64,000 bases of DNA from Shewanella sp. OMA3-2 (lineage in GTDB: Bacteria; Pseudomonadota; Gammaproteobacteria; Enterobacterales; Shewanellaceae), in the NCBI RefSeq assembly GCF_021513195.1, contig NZ_CP090974.1, forward strand, positions 1,934,001-1,998,000, in the 5' to 3' direction. Below are positions 28,311-37,698 of the stretch, in pieces; the stretch's first letter is position 1, and each line of letters opens with the position of its first letter. The translations under genes and the position numbers were made by a program. The notes beneath the pieces were generated by a model. That model saw only the letters and a program-made list of their open reading frames with translations, was not told the origin of the DNA and did not search any database.

Positions 28311-29549
28311 ATGTCGTTTAAAAAGGTTTCTGTTATTGGTTTAGGTTATATCGGTTTACCTACAGCAGCGGTGTTAGCATCACGCGGGTTAGAAGTGGTG
28401 GGTGTTGATGTCAATCAACAAGCCGTCGATACCATTAATGAAGGCCGTATTCACATTGTTGAGCCAGATTTAGACATAGTGGTACGCGGCGTGGTAACAA
28501 CCGGTAATTTACGCGCAACAACTATTCCTGAACCTGCAGAAGCGTTTATGATAGCCGTGCCAACCCCTTTTAAAGAAGGCAATGCACCAGATCTTAAATA
28601 CATTGAAGCCGCAGCAAAAGCCATAGCACCAGTATTAGAAAAAGGTAACCTGGTTATTCTTGAATCGACTTCACCTGTAGGCGCAACTGAAAAGTTATCG
28701 GCATGGCTGAAACAAGCCCGTCCAGACCTATCATTCCCGCAAGACTTAGGTGACAACGCAGATATTAAAGTGGCTCACTGTCCTGAGCGCGTATTACCTG
28801 GTTATGTATTACAAGAGCTAGTGTCTAATGACCGCGTAATCGGTGGTATGAGTAAAGCCTGTAGTTTAAGAGCCGTCGAATTGTATGAAACCTTTGTCCG
28901 CGGTGAGTGTGTTATCACTAATGCCCGTACAGCTGAAATGGCCAAACTAACTGAAAATTCATTCCGTGACGTTAATATTGCTTTTGCCAATGAACTATCG
29001 GTTATTAGTGACAAGTTAAAAATCAACGTATGGGAGCTGATTAAGCTAGCGAATCGTCACCCGCGAGTAAACATATTAAGCCCAGGTCCAGGTGTAGGCG
29101 GGCATTGTATTGCGGTTGACCCCTGGTTTATTGTCGATAGCTGCCCAGATGAAGCCAATATTATCCGCCAGGCGCGATTAACTAACGACGCCAAACCGTT
29201 TTATGTTATCGACCAAATTATTCAAGCCGCTGACCAATTCAAAAAACCAGTCATCGCCTGTTTTGGCTTAGCCTTTAAAGCCGATATTGATGATTTACGT
29301 GAAAGCCCTGCATTACAAATTGTTGAGCACCTAGCCGGTTTAGGCATTGCAGACATATTGGCGGTAGAGCCAAACATAAAAGAGCTACCTAATAAGTTAA
29401 TACAGAAAAACGTAGAACTCGTGACATTAGAAACCGCACTCGAAAAAGCTAATGTAATAGTTGTGTTAGTTGATCATAAACAATTTAAAGCGGCTGATAA
29501 AAGTCAGTTTGCTAAGAAAGTGATTATTGATACGCGTGGGATTGTTTAA
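28311..29549 (+). CDS. wecC: UDP-N-acetyl-D-mannosamine dehydrogenase
   Basis: 412 residues, UDP-sugar dehydrogenase family. NAD-binding Rossmann motif VIGLGYIGLPTAAVLA, catalytic-domain helix AEMAKLTENSFRDVNIAFAN, and the catalytic Cys in GPGVGGHCIAVDPWF. It oxidises UDP-ManNAc to UDP-ManNAcA in two NAD+ steps. The ATG at 28311 has AGGAA upstream and fits the family; an ATG 19 codons earlier would read through leader sequence. With wecB it supplies an activated N-acetylmannosaminuronic acid. Confidence 0.94.
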   Translation: MSFKKVSVIGLGYIGLPTAAVLASRGLEVVGVDVNQQAVDTINEGRIHIVEPDLDIVVRGVVTTGNLRATTIPEPAEAFMIAVPTPFKEGNAPDLKYIEAAAKAIAPVLEKGNLVILESTSPVGATEKLSAWLKQARPDLSFPQDLGDNADIKVAHCPERVLPGYVLQELVSNDRVIGGMSKACSLRAVELYETFVRGECVITNARTAEMAKLTENSFRDVNIAFANELSVISDKLKINVWELIKLANRHPRVNILSPGPGVGGHCIAVDPWFIVDSCPDEANIIRQARLTNDAKPFYVIDQIIQAADQFKKPVIACFGLAFKADIDDLRESPALQIVEHLAGLGIADILAVEPNIKELPNKLIQKNVELVTLETALEKANVIVVLVDHKQFKAADKSQFAKKVIIDTRGIV

Positions 29550-29553
29550 TTAA

Positions 29554-30843
29554 ATGTTAGCAAAAAAAGTCCTATCAACCTTCTTTGTAAAAGTTTTTGC
29601 TTCACTATCTTCATATTTAGTATCTATTTTACTTGTGAGAGAAGGTGGAGCAGAACTGGCAGGTGAGTTTTTTTCTTGGTTAGCTTATCTTTTACTTATA
29701 TCATCAATTATTCGATTTGGTCTAGACCATAAAATAGTCAAAGAAGTCGCACAGTCGGCTGGAAACGCAACAAATATTATTCTGGGTAATGCTTTAATCC
29801 TTTGCTTACTCGTTAGTTCTATTATTATTCCTATCGTATATTTTTTTGCACTTTATGTTGGGGGGTGGTCAAATTATATTGCTGTTATAATTTCTATATC
29901 ATGTTTTATATTTTCTATCGTTTATCTTTTAGGGAATGTTTTTCAAGGTTTAAATCGTGCAGATCTTAGTATTTGGTCACAAGAGATTCTCGTTTGGAGC
30001 GTTTTGTTTATATTTTTAGTTTTCTTTGAATCTATTAGTTTTCTGCAAGTTTGGAGTTTATATTTAATAGGGCTATTTGTTTCTTTAATTATATCTGCAA
30101 GAGTTTTGTTTATGAAATATCAATTGTTTCCCGATTTCAGTCAAATAAAATTGTTAGCTTTTTATGTAAAAGACACTCTACCTTACTTTAGCGGAATCGT
30201 TGGTCATGTAGCTCTTCAATGGTTGCCATTAATTTTTTTATCAATATTTTCAACTTCAGAAGATGTAGGTTTTTTTGTTGCTATTCAAAGAACCGCTTTA
30301 CTTATTGCTTTTGCCTTGGGTGTATTTAATCTTGTCACAAACCCTATATATGCAACTTATTTTTCTGAGGGTAAAACTAATTCTGTAGGTGAAGTTTCAC
30401 GTGCAATATCTTTGTTAATGCTTTTTGTTTCATTGCCATTTTTGATTATTCTAATTTTTTATGGTGAGTTGTTAATTGGTTTTTATGGTCCTGAATTTAA
30501 ACTCCTTCATAGTGTTTTTATCGTTGTAGCCATAGCTCAACTATTTAATGCTGTTACTGGTTCCGCTAGTTATATTCTAACTATGGGAGGAAAGGCAAAG
30601 TTAGTAGAGAAAAGTGTAATTATAACTCTATTTGTTACAATTATAATCGGGGGCCAATTGACATTCTTTTACGGTCTTTGGGGGGCTGCTATTACCAGTG
30701 CTTTGAGTATAATTTTATTTAATGTTTTGAATGTGTTTTTTTTATATAAGTATATGAATATAAATATTATTCCTAACGTAAAATCAATATTGTATTTATT
30801 TTATTATGTTAAATTTTTTAAGCGAAATTGTAATGTTGATTGA
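29554..30843 (+). CDS. Wzx-type polysaccharide flippase
   Basis: 429 residues, almost entirely hydrophobic with about 12-14 helices, of the MOP/polysaccharide transporter class. Markers are an N-terminal helix with ASLSSYLVSILLVREGGAEL and the mid-protein motif GFFVAIQRTALLIAF. It flips undecaprenyl-linked repeat units to the periplasm. Base use is markedly more AT-rich than wecB and wecC, marking the start of the variable core. It begins four bases after wecC and overlaps the next gene by 38 bases. Confidence 0.82.
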   Translation: MLAKKVLSTFFVKVFASLSSYLVSILLVREGGAELAGEFFSWLAYLLLISSIIRFGLDHKIVKEVAQSAGNATNIILGNALILCLLVSSIIIPIVYFFALYVGGWSNYIAVIISISCFIFSIVYLLGNVFQGLNRADLSIWSQEILVWSVLFIFLVFFESISFLQVWSLYLIGLFVSLIISARVLFMKYQLFPDFSQIKLLAFYVKDTLPYFSGIVGHVALQWLPLIFLSIFSTSEDVGFFVAIQRTALLIAFALGVFNLVTNPIYATYFSEGKTNSVGEVSRAISLLMLFVSLPFLIILIFYGELLIGFYGPEFKLLHSVFIVVAIAQLFNAVTGSASYILTMGGKAKLVEKSVIITLFVTIIIGGQLTFFYGLWGAAITSALSIILFNVLNVFFLYKYMNINIIPNVKSILYLFYYVKFFKRNCNVD

Positions 30844-32113
30844 TTTTGTTTTTGCATTAACACTCTTGATATCACTCCTATCATTGACAATATTAATTTT
30901 TAAAGGAATGAATTGTGCGCCTTCTTCTACGTTAATGTTTTTACTTGCTTGTTTTTTATTTGTTACTGAAGCAAATTTTCGTAATAGAGAGTTAGATGAT
31001 TCTTCAATTGATTTTCAAATATTGTTAAGATTAGGGGTTTGGCTTTTAATTACAACTTATACTCTAGTATATTATAAGAGAGTATTCAGTCTTTTATTGG
31101 ATGTTAATGTTAGGTTTCTTACCTTATTTTGTATATTTTGCTTTATTTCGACAATTTATTCACCTATACCAGTTTATACGGCAGTTAATTCGCTTGTTCA
31201 GTTATGTTTTTTAATATTTGCTGCATCAATAGCCATTAATTTGGACTTAACTAAAATTTGCATGGCAATATTTTACATGAGCATTCTGTTTCATTCTATT
31301 TCATTAATTCTTGTACCAATTTTTCCAGAGTTGACCGTGATGGAGTTTTGGGGACAAGGCGAAATAGGTGGCACGCGAATAACAGGGTTATCTGGTTCAG
31401 CTAATGCATATGGTCAAATGGCTGGTTTGGCAATAGTTATTACACAATATCTGAGAAAGAAAATCATAATAGGGAAGTTATTATATGTTAGCGCAATACT
31501 ATTGTTTAGCTTTTGTATTATAGCCTCATGGAGTAGGACATCTATATTTATAGCTATTGTTGGTTTGTTTATAATAGAAAAGGAATTGGTTTTAAAATAT
31601 ATTTATCATTATATTTTATTATCTATTTTTGCAGTAATTACTTATTTCATGATATTTGATGTTGATGATTTGTTATTGAAATTTTCTAGAAATGGTTCAA
31701 TAGAAGAAATACTTACATTTACTGGGCGGACAGACATTTGGGCAGCTGTTTGGAATGAAGCATTATTAAGCCCTGTTGTTGGGTATGGTTACGCTTCAAC
31801 CAAACTACTGCTGCCACAAATATTTGAAACTGAGTGGGGGTGGTCAACGGTCACTGCTCACAGTATGTTTTTTCAATCTTTTTTTACAACAGGTTTTATT
31901 GGTGTATTCTTGCTATTTAGTACTTTGTTTATATTTTTAAAACTTTGCGGAATAATTAAAGATCGTTTTATAAGTTATATATTTTTTCTAGTTGTTATAA
32001 ATGGAATATTAGAGTCCGGAATTGGCGGTCCAATACCAAATACACTTTCATTTTTATTTTTTTTGTTTTACTTAGTAGCTATAAAGAAATATAACGAAAA
32101 CACTAAGGGTTGA
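30806..32113 (+). CDS. Wzy-like O-antigen/polysaccharide polymerase
   Basis: 435 residues, about 11-12 membrane helices with a large periplasmic loop near 300-360, and the O-antigen polymerase/ligase-like stretch GGTRITGLSGSANAYGQMAG followed by SWSRTSIFIAIVG. It is named by topology and place in the locus; sequence identity in this class is always low. Two starts are possible (30806, or an ATG nine codons later at 30833). A second protein of the ligase superfamily lies at 45817. Confidence 0.7.
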   Translation: MLNFLSEIVMLIDFVFALTLLISLLSLTILIFKGMNCAPSSTLMFLLACFLFVTEANFRNRELDDSSIDFQILLRLGVWLLITTYTLVYYKRVFSLLLDVNVRFLTLFCIFCFISTIYSPIPVYTAVNSLVQLCFLIFAASIAINLDLTKICMAIFYMSILFHSISLILVPIFPELTVMEFWGQGEIGGTRITGLSGSANAYGQMAGLAIVITQYLRKKIIIGKLLYVSAILLFSFCIIASWSRTSIFIAIVGLFIIEKELVLKYIYHYILLSIFAVITYFMIFDVDDLLLKFSRNGSIEEILTFTGRTDIWAAVWNEALLSPVVGYGYASTKLLLPQIFETEWGWSTVTAHSMFFQSFFTTGFIGVFLLFSTLFIFLKLCGIIKDRFISYIFFLVVINGILESGIGGPIPNTLSFLFFLFYLVAIKKYNENTKG

Positions 32114-32174
32114 GTGATGTTTGCTATATATATTTATAATGTAAATTTATTAACTTACTTTTAAGGTGAGCAGC

Positions 32175-32633
32175 ATGTGCGCGATTACAATATATAGAGT
32201 TTCAAAGTTTTTTTATTTATACAAAATATATCCTTTAGTTTGGGTGTTGAAATTTATAAACTTAGTTGTATTTAGTTCTGTAATACCCCCGCAAGCTAAA
32301 ATCGGACGTAATGTTATGGTCGCTTATAGAGGTATAGGCGTTGTTATTCATAAAAATGCAGTTATAGGTAATAAGGTTAGTATCGGACAAGGGGTGACAA
32401 TTGGTCGAAAGGTTAAACAAAATGAAGCTCCTCTAATTGGTAATAATGTCTATATAGCTACTGGAGCAAAGGTTCTTGGTAATATAGTAATTGGTAGCAA
32501 TGTAATTATTGCCGCTAATAGTGTGGTTATAAATGATGTTCCATCCAACTCTATCGTAGGAGGAATTCCTGCTAAGGTAATTAAATCAATTGATGTCGAT
32601 GTTTTTTCGATAATGGATGGCATATATGACTGA
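32175..32633 (+). CDS. Serine acetyltransferase-like hexapeptide O-acetyltransferase
   Basis: 152 residues. The left-handed beta-helix hexapeptide pattern is clear from about residue 50 onward (IGRNVMVAYRGIGVVIHKNA, IGNNVYIATGAKVLGNIVIG, GSNVIIAANSVVINDVP) and ends in the typical GGIPAKVIK. It probably acetylates a sugar of the repeat unit with acetyl-CoA. A GTG three codons earlier is possible; the ATG is preceded by AAGGTGAG. It overlaps the next gene by 8-17 bases. Confidence 0.82.
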   Translation: MCAITIYRVSKFFYLYKIYPLVWVLKFINLVVFSSVIPPQAKIGRNVMVAYRGIGVVIHKNAVIGNKVSIGQGVTIGRKVKQNEAPLIGNNVYIATGAKVLGNIVIGSNVIIAANSVVINDVPSNSIVGGIPAKVIKSIDVDVFSIMDGIYD

Positions 32634-33822
32634 CACTAAATATGAATATGATGGTGTAATTGTTTTTGGAGCAGGGGATTGGTGGGTTCATAATCGTGGA
32701 CACTATGATATGCAATTTTCTAAGAAGTTTAGTGCTACTATACCGGTACTTTATGTTAATAGTACCGGTATGAGAATGCCTTCTTTATTTTCGGGTGATG
32801 GTACTTTTAAACGTATTACTCGTAAATTTAAAAGTTTATTTAAAGGGTGTGTTAAATTTGATAGTAATTTTTTCGTAGCTACACCTTTTGCTGTGCCAGG
32901 TAAATTTGGTTACTTGCTAACTGCTTGGATAGTGCCATTGATGATAAAGAAATGGTCTAGATCAATAGGTATAAGAAATCCTTTGTTTTGGGTTGCAACG
33001 CCAATGGCTTACCAATGGTTTAATATTTTTCAACATTCACCAGTCGTCTATCAAAGAACAGACTTCTATGAACATTTCCCTGAAGTTGATTTTCATAAAA
33101 TAAAGTCTTTTGATAAGGGGATGAAAACTAAAGCAAATATAATACTTTATTGTTCTCACTATATTTTAAATGAAGCAAAAGGCACTGATTACGAATATAA
33201 GTGTCATTTTATAGATCATGGTGTAGATTTCAAGTTGTTCAAAAAGGCTGGTGATGCTTCTGATAAAATTGAAATCTTAACTAACTTGTCTAAAGTTAGC
33301 TCGCCAATTGCTGGTTTTATTGGCGCATTAGAAGCCGACGTTGTCAATTCTCAATTAATTACCCAAGCAGCTAAAGATAATCCAGAAATAACTTTTATTT
33401 TGGTAGGCAAGTCAACTTTCAATGAAGACGTATTTAAGCTTGACAATATAATTTTAGTTGGTCAGGTTGATTATTTAGAAGTACCAAAGTACATGGCATT
33501 TTGTGATTTATTATTAATGCCTTGGAATGACAATGAATGGATAAAGGCATGCAATCCTATAAAGCTTAAAGAATACTTAGCTATTGGAAAACCTATAGTA
33601 ACGACATATTTTCCTGAGTTAGATTATTATGACGGTTTAGTTAATATCGCTTCTGATAAACATGATTTCTCTACATTAGTTAAAAATATTGTAAATAAGC
33701 CAGTTGATTTAAACGAGATTAAAAGAATGAGAGCAAGAGTTGAGAGTCATACTTGGGTTAATAAGTTATCTCATGTAGAACAAGAGTTATCTTTGCTAGG
33801 CTTTAAAAAGTTGGAATTATAG
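32617..33822 (+). CDS. Glycosyltransferase (GT-B fold, TuaH-like)
   Basis: 401 residues. The N-terminal region carries IVFGAGDWWVHNRGHYDMQ, a feature I associate with TuaH-like transferases, and the C-terminal half has GT4-like elements: IAGFIGALEADVVN, FILVGKSTF, VPKYMAFCDLLLMPW and NPIKLKEYLAIGKPIVTT, the acceptor-proximal Glu region. Donor and acceptor cannot be read from sequence. The start is either this ATG or the one three codons later. Confidence 0.78.
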   Translation: MAYMTDTKYEYDGVIVFGAGDWWVHNRGHYDMQFSKKFSATIPVLYVNSTGMRMPSLFSGDGTFKRITRKFKSLFKGCVKFDSNFFVATPFAVPGKFGYLLTAWIVPLMIKKWSRSIGIRNPLFWVATPMAYQWFNIFQHSPVVYQRTDFYEHFPEVDFHKIKSFDKGMKTKANIILYCSHYILNEAKGTDYEYKCHFIDHGVDFKLFKKAGDASDKIEILTNLSKVSSPIAGFIGALEADVVNSQLITQAAKDNPEITFILVGKSTFNEDVFKLDNIILVGQVDYLEVPKYMAFCDLLLMPWNDNEWIKACNPIKLKEYLAIGKPIVTTYFPELDYYDGLVNIASDKHDFSTLVKNIVNKPVDLNEIKRMRARVESHTWVNKLSHVEQELSLLGFKKLEL

Positions 33823-33825
33823 TCG

Positions 33826-34989
33826 ATGGACGTTTTTGAAATAGAACCTTATTATGATCCATATGATTTATGGACAACTTCTTTTGGTCAGGAAGTAAGA
33901 AATGGTTTTTATAAAGGTAAGTTATTAAGTAAGTTTATGGCTGCAGGTATAGCTTCTTGTGAATTATTTATTCCTGAATTCACTAGAAATATTTTAAATA
34001 CTAAAAAGTCATTGCATCCTATTTCTGTTTCTCAATATATATTGATAGCCTATGAAAACTCATGGATTAATGAAAGTAATGCACTAGAAACTCTTTGTTT
34101 ATTAAAGGAGCAAGCTGCTGTTAATAGTGAAAATTCGTTTGCATTTGGACTCGGATTTACCTGGGTATCGAAGAATGGTACATACTCTAGTCAACAGCCT
34201 TTTGTTACACACACGCCTTATGCAATGGAGGCGTTATTAAAGTTAAGTAGTTTTGAATCAGTAAATATTATTTCTTTAGCTTTATTTAATAAAACTTGGG
34301 GCTTTCTTGAATCTTTGAAAGTTATGTTTGACGATGATGATAAATTAGCTTTATCTTATGCGCCTGTTAGTGAACCAAGAATTGTTGTTAACGCTAATAG
34401 TTATGCTGCATATTCTTATGCTCTTCATTCTATTCATGGTCATCCTGAAAGAAGGTCTACCGCGAATGACAAAGCAATTAGTATTTTAAATTGGATTGTC
34501 TCATGCCAGGAAAGTAATGGTTCATGGCTATATTATGCAGATAATGAACCTGGGAATTTTATAGATTGCTTTCATAGTTGTTTTGTAGTGAAAAACTTGA
34601 TTAAAGTTAAAGAGCTTTTGTCAATAAATTCTACTAAATTAGATGCTGCAATTAATAATTCTATTCGTTATATTATTGATAATTTTTATCAAAGTAATGT
34701 AGGGCTTGTGAAAAGATTTTCTGTTCAGGATATTAAAGATCCATATAAATATATATTATATGATCAAGCCGAATTTATAGGTGTCTTGATTGATAGTGGG
34801 AATGTTGATTTTGCATTGGAAGTCTCTAGTAAGGTAGAGGCTGAATTCAAAGTTAATAATATTTATTATGCGCAAATAGATCTATTTGGCCGGCGTGTTG
34901 GTGAAAACTACATGAGGTGGGGGATTATACCTTATCTTTACCAGTTAAGTAGATTGAATTCATTAAGGTGCTCAATATGTGTGGTATAG
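33826..34989 (+). CDS. Unknown protein of the polysaccharide core, alpha/alpha-toroid-like
   Basis: 387 residues without signal peptide or membrane span. The pattern of paired helices with Gly/Ser turns and Trp/Tyr-rich segments (NWIVSCQESNGSWLYYAD, IDCFHSCFVVKNLI, YAQIDLFGRRVGENYMRWG) resembles the alpha/alpha-barrel of terpenoid-cyclase or uronyl-epimerase C-terminal folds. I do not recognise a characterised family and see no certain catalytic motif. It starts three bases after the transferase stop and overlaps the asnB-like gene by 13 bases, so all three are probably translated together. Confidence 0.6.
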   Translation: MDVFEIEPYYDPYDLWTTSFGQEVRNGFYKGKLLSKFMAAGIASCELFIPEFTRNILNTKKSLHPISVSQYILIAYENSWINESNALETLCLLKEQAAVNSENSFAFGLGFTWVSKNGTYSSQQPFVTHTPYAMEALLKLSSFESVNIISLALFNKTWGFLESLKVMFDDDDKLALSYAPVSEPRIVVNANSYAAYSYALHSIHGHPERRSTANDKAISILNWIVSCQESNGSWLYYADNEPGNFIDCFHSCFVVKNLIKVKELLSINSTKLDAAINNSIRYIIDNFYQSNVGLVKRFSVQDIKDPYKYILYDQAEFIGVLIDSGNVDFALEVSSKVEAEFKVNNIYYAQIDLFGRRVGENYMRWGIIPYLYQLSRLNSLRCSICVV

Positions 34990-36824
34990 CAGGTGCAGTT
35001 AATATTCCATTTGTAAAGGATCAACTTAACATCATTTCTCATCGCGGTCCAGATTCTAGTGGGTTTCATGAAGTTGATTTTGAAAACTCAAAACTTTACC
35101 TAGGTCATACTCGTTTATCCATACTCGATACATCATCGGCTGGTGCGCAGCCTATGTTTAGTCTTTGTAATCGTTGGTTGATATCTTTTAATGGTGAAAT
35201 ATATAACCATATTGAGCTTAGGAAATTACTTAATATAGATTTTACTAGTTCTTCAGATACTCAAACATTAGTTGAATTAATTTCTATTTATGGAGTAGAA
35301 GATACTTGTAAGAAATTAAACGGGATGTTTAGCTTTTGTGCTGTTGATCTGGAAAATGGTGAACTTTATCTCGTAAGAGATAATTTTGGTATTAAACCTA
35401 TTTATTACTATTCATATAGAGAACAGTTTGCTTTCTCTTCAGAGGTGAAGTTTTTAACAAGAGAATTAAAAATAAAACCAGAGGTTTCACGTTCTGGAAT
35501 TGAAGAGTTTTTTTCTATTAGATTTGTTGCATCACCTAATACTCTGTTATCGAACATAAAAAGAGTTAAACCAGGTTCTATAATAAAATATGATATTAAT
35601 AAAGGGGTGCTAGTCGATGAAAAACAATTTATATCTCTTAAAGAAAACAAGTTTGAAGGTTCTATTGAGGATGCTGTTTCGCAATATCAAGTAAAACTTC
35701 AAACAGCTGTGAAACGTCAACTATTGTCTGATGTACCTGTTGGAATGTTACTTTCCGGTGGAGTCGATTCAGCGTTAGTGGCTGCGATGGCTGCGGATTC
35801 TGGTCATAAATTACCTTGTTACTCTGTTGGTTTTGGTGATGGCTTTGCTGAGTGTGAGTTAAGTAATGCTAGGCATACAGCTGCAGTATTAGGTTTAGAT
35901 TTTAATGAAGTACTCGTATCACCAGATGATTTGCTTGATTCGTTTATCAATATTGCTAAAACTATCGAGGAACCTTTAGGTACAACTTCCATTTTACCAA
36001 TGTGGAGTTTAGTTCATGCTGCAAAAAAAGATGTTTCTGTAGTATTAACAGGGCAAGGTACTGATGAGCCTTGGGGGGGATACAATAAATATCAAGTCGA
36101 AATAGTACGTAACTTTTTTAAGAATAGTGGCTTTTGGCAAGCGATTAAATTTTGTTCGCCTTCATTTATGTACAAAAATGAAAGTTTTAGAAGAGCAATC
36201 TACTCTTTAGCTGCTAATGACGTTGGCTCTCAAGTTATACATGCATCATCATTATTCTCGGAAAGTGATCGGTATAAATTATGTGGAACAACTAACAGCG
36301 GCAATTTGAATGAAACATTAGCTTTTTGGTGTAATTGGGCTAAACAAGGTAAGTTAACTCAGGCAGAGTTGATGATGCAAGTTGACTCTAGAATGAGCTT
36401 GGCTGACGATTTGTTGCTTTATGCTGATAAGCTTTCTATGCATGTTTCACTTGAGACAAGAGTACCTATGCTTGATGTCGACTTAGTTGAATTTGTAGAG
36501 TCATTACCATTGAATTATAAAGTTAAGTTTAAAAATGGAAAATTGGTTCATAAGCTTATGGCTGAAAAATACTTACCTTCTAGTATCGTACATCGAAAAA
36601 AATTAGGTTTTCATGTGCCTTTCTCTACGTGGTCAAAAAGTATATGGAAGGGGTTTATAGAAGATCATCTTTTATCAGAGAACTTGCCTCATTTTAATTA
36701 TATTAATAGGAGTGCTGTTTTGGATATTTGGACTCGCCATCAATCAGGTAATGAAGATTTAGGTAAGCAAATATTTTCACTATTAATGTTTTCATTATGG
36801 AGCCAAGAATACGATGCTAAATAG
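34977..36824 (+). CDS. Asparagine synthase-like glutamine amidotransferase
   Basis: 615 residues, AsnB family. The N-terminal Ntn glutaminase starts at Cys2 (MCGIAGAV) and contains SHRGPDSSG and FNGEIYNH; the synthetase half has the PP-loop LLSGGVDSALVAAM. The usual GDGGDE motif appears as GQGTDEPWGGY, a divergence seen in polysaccharide-locus members. Such proteins often amidate uronic acids on sugars rather than make asparagine, which fits an upstream wecB-wecC supply of ManNAcA; this is inference. The ATG, not the GTG three codons earlier, gives the needed N-terminal Met-Cys. Confidence 0.85.
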   Translation: MCGIAGAVNIPFVKDQLNIISHRGPDSSGFHEVDFENSKLYLGHTRLSILDTSSAGAQPMFSLCNRWLISFNGEIYNHIELRKLLNIDFTSSSDTQTLVELISIYGVEDTCKKLNGMFSFCAVDLENGELYLVRDNFGIKPIYYYSYREQFAFSSEVKFLTRELKIKPEVSRSGIEEFFSIRFVASPNTLLSNIKRVKPGSIIKYDINKGVLVDEKQFISLKENKFEGSIEDAVSQYQVKLQTAVKRQLLSDVPVGMLLSGGVDSALVAAMAADSGHKLPCYSVGFGDGFAECELSNARHTAAVLGLDFNEVLVSPDDLLDSFINIAKTIEEPLGTTSILPMWSLVHAAKKDVSVVLTGQGTDEPWGGYNKYQVEIVRNFFKNSGFWQAIKFCSPSFMYKNESFRRAIYSLAANDVGSQVIHASSLFSESDRYKLCGTTNSGNLNETLAFWCNWAKQGKLTQAELMMQVDSRMSLADDLLLYADKLSMHVSLETRVPMLDVDLVEFVESLPLNYKVKFKNGKLVHKLMAEKYLPSSIVHRKKLGFHVPFSTWSKSIWKGFIEDHLLSENLPHFNYINRSAVLDIWTRHQSGNEDLGKQIFSLLMFSLWSQEYDAK

Positions 36825-37566
36825 ATTATATGTTCTAGATTGTCCAATGGATTCCGGAAGCATGAAAGATACTGTACATTTAATAGAGCAAAGATTAAAC
36901 GAAGGTAAATTCACTCAACATGTCGTTGTCAATGTTGCCAAAATTGTCCATATGCAAACAGACTCTGTGTTAGCCGAGTCTGTTAATGCCTGTGATGTGA
37001 TTAATATTGACGGTATGGGCGTGGTGTTTGGTGCCAGATTTTTAGGCCACGATGTGCCAGAACGTGTTGCTGGCGTAGATTTGTTTCATGAATTATTAAA
37101 AATGAGCGCCAAACGGGATTTTCCTGTGTTTCTTTTAGGGGCAACAGAGGATGTTGTCACTAAAACCGCTGAAAAAGTTCAATTGCTTTATCCTAACTTA
37201 AAGGTAGTTGGCTTTAATGATGGTTATTTTTTTGGAAAGAAAGAGGGGGAGGATGAAGAAGCTGTAGTGGATAAAATCCGCCAGTCGGGTGCTAAATTAT
37301 TATTTGTCGCCATTACCTCACCGAAAAAAGAGAACTTTATCAATAAGTGGCAAGACAAGTTGGGCGTTGATTTTGTAATGGGTGTGGGTGGTACCTTTGA
37401 TGTGGTGGCGGGTAAGGTCAGCCGTGCGCCAGTTTGGATGCAAAAAAATGGCCTTGAATGGTTATACCGCGTTATTCAAGAGCCTGGGCGAATGTGGAAG
37501 CGCTATTTATTCACCAATAGCCAGTTTTTACTTTTACTGCTTAAAGCCAAATTCCTTAAAAAGTAA
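36814..37566 (+). CDS. WecG/TagA/CpsF family glycosyltransferase (GT26)
   Basis: 250 residues. The family core is visible: VVNVAKIVHMQTDSVLAESV, CDVINIDGMGVVFGARFLG, ERVAGVDLFHELL, FLLGATEDVV, and the end segment GLEWLYRVIQEPGRMWKRYL. WecG adds ManNAcA to a lipid-linked sugar, so a partner of the wecB-wecC product is plausible. It overlaps the amidotransferase gene by 11 bases. Base composition returns toward the chromosomal norm in this gene. Confidence 0.88.
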   Translation: MLNRLYVLDCPMDSGSMKDTVHLIEQRLNEGKFTQHVVVNVAKIVHMQTDSVLAESVNACDVINIDGMGVVFGARFLGHDVPERVAGVDLFHELLKMSAKRDFPVFLLGATEDVVTKTAEKVQLLYPNLKVVGFNDGYFFGKKEGEDEEAVVDKIRQSGAKLLFVAITSPKKENFINKWQDKLGVDFVMGVGGTFDVVAGKVSRAPVWMQKNGLEWLYRVIQEPGRMWKRYLFTNSQFLLLLLKAKFLKK

Positions 37567-37629
37567 AATTAAAAAGTTGAGATGGACGTTTTGTTAATTC
37601 AATTTGGTGTACCAGTCACTTTTAGTGTT

Positions 37630-37680
<51 letters not shown>

Positions 37681-37698
37681 TTATTTTAGGTGGAACAC

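Noticed and set aside
33826..34989. Naming the toroid-like protein as a prenyltransferase, squalene cyclase or heparan-type epimerase
   Set aside because: Only a general helix-pair pattern is visible; no DxDD, QW-repeat series or catalytic Tyr motif could be assigned.
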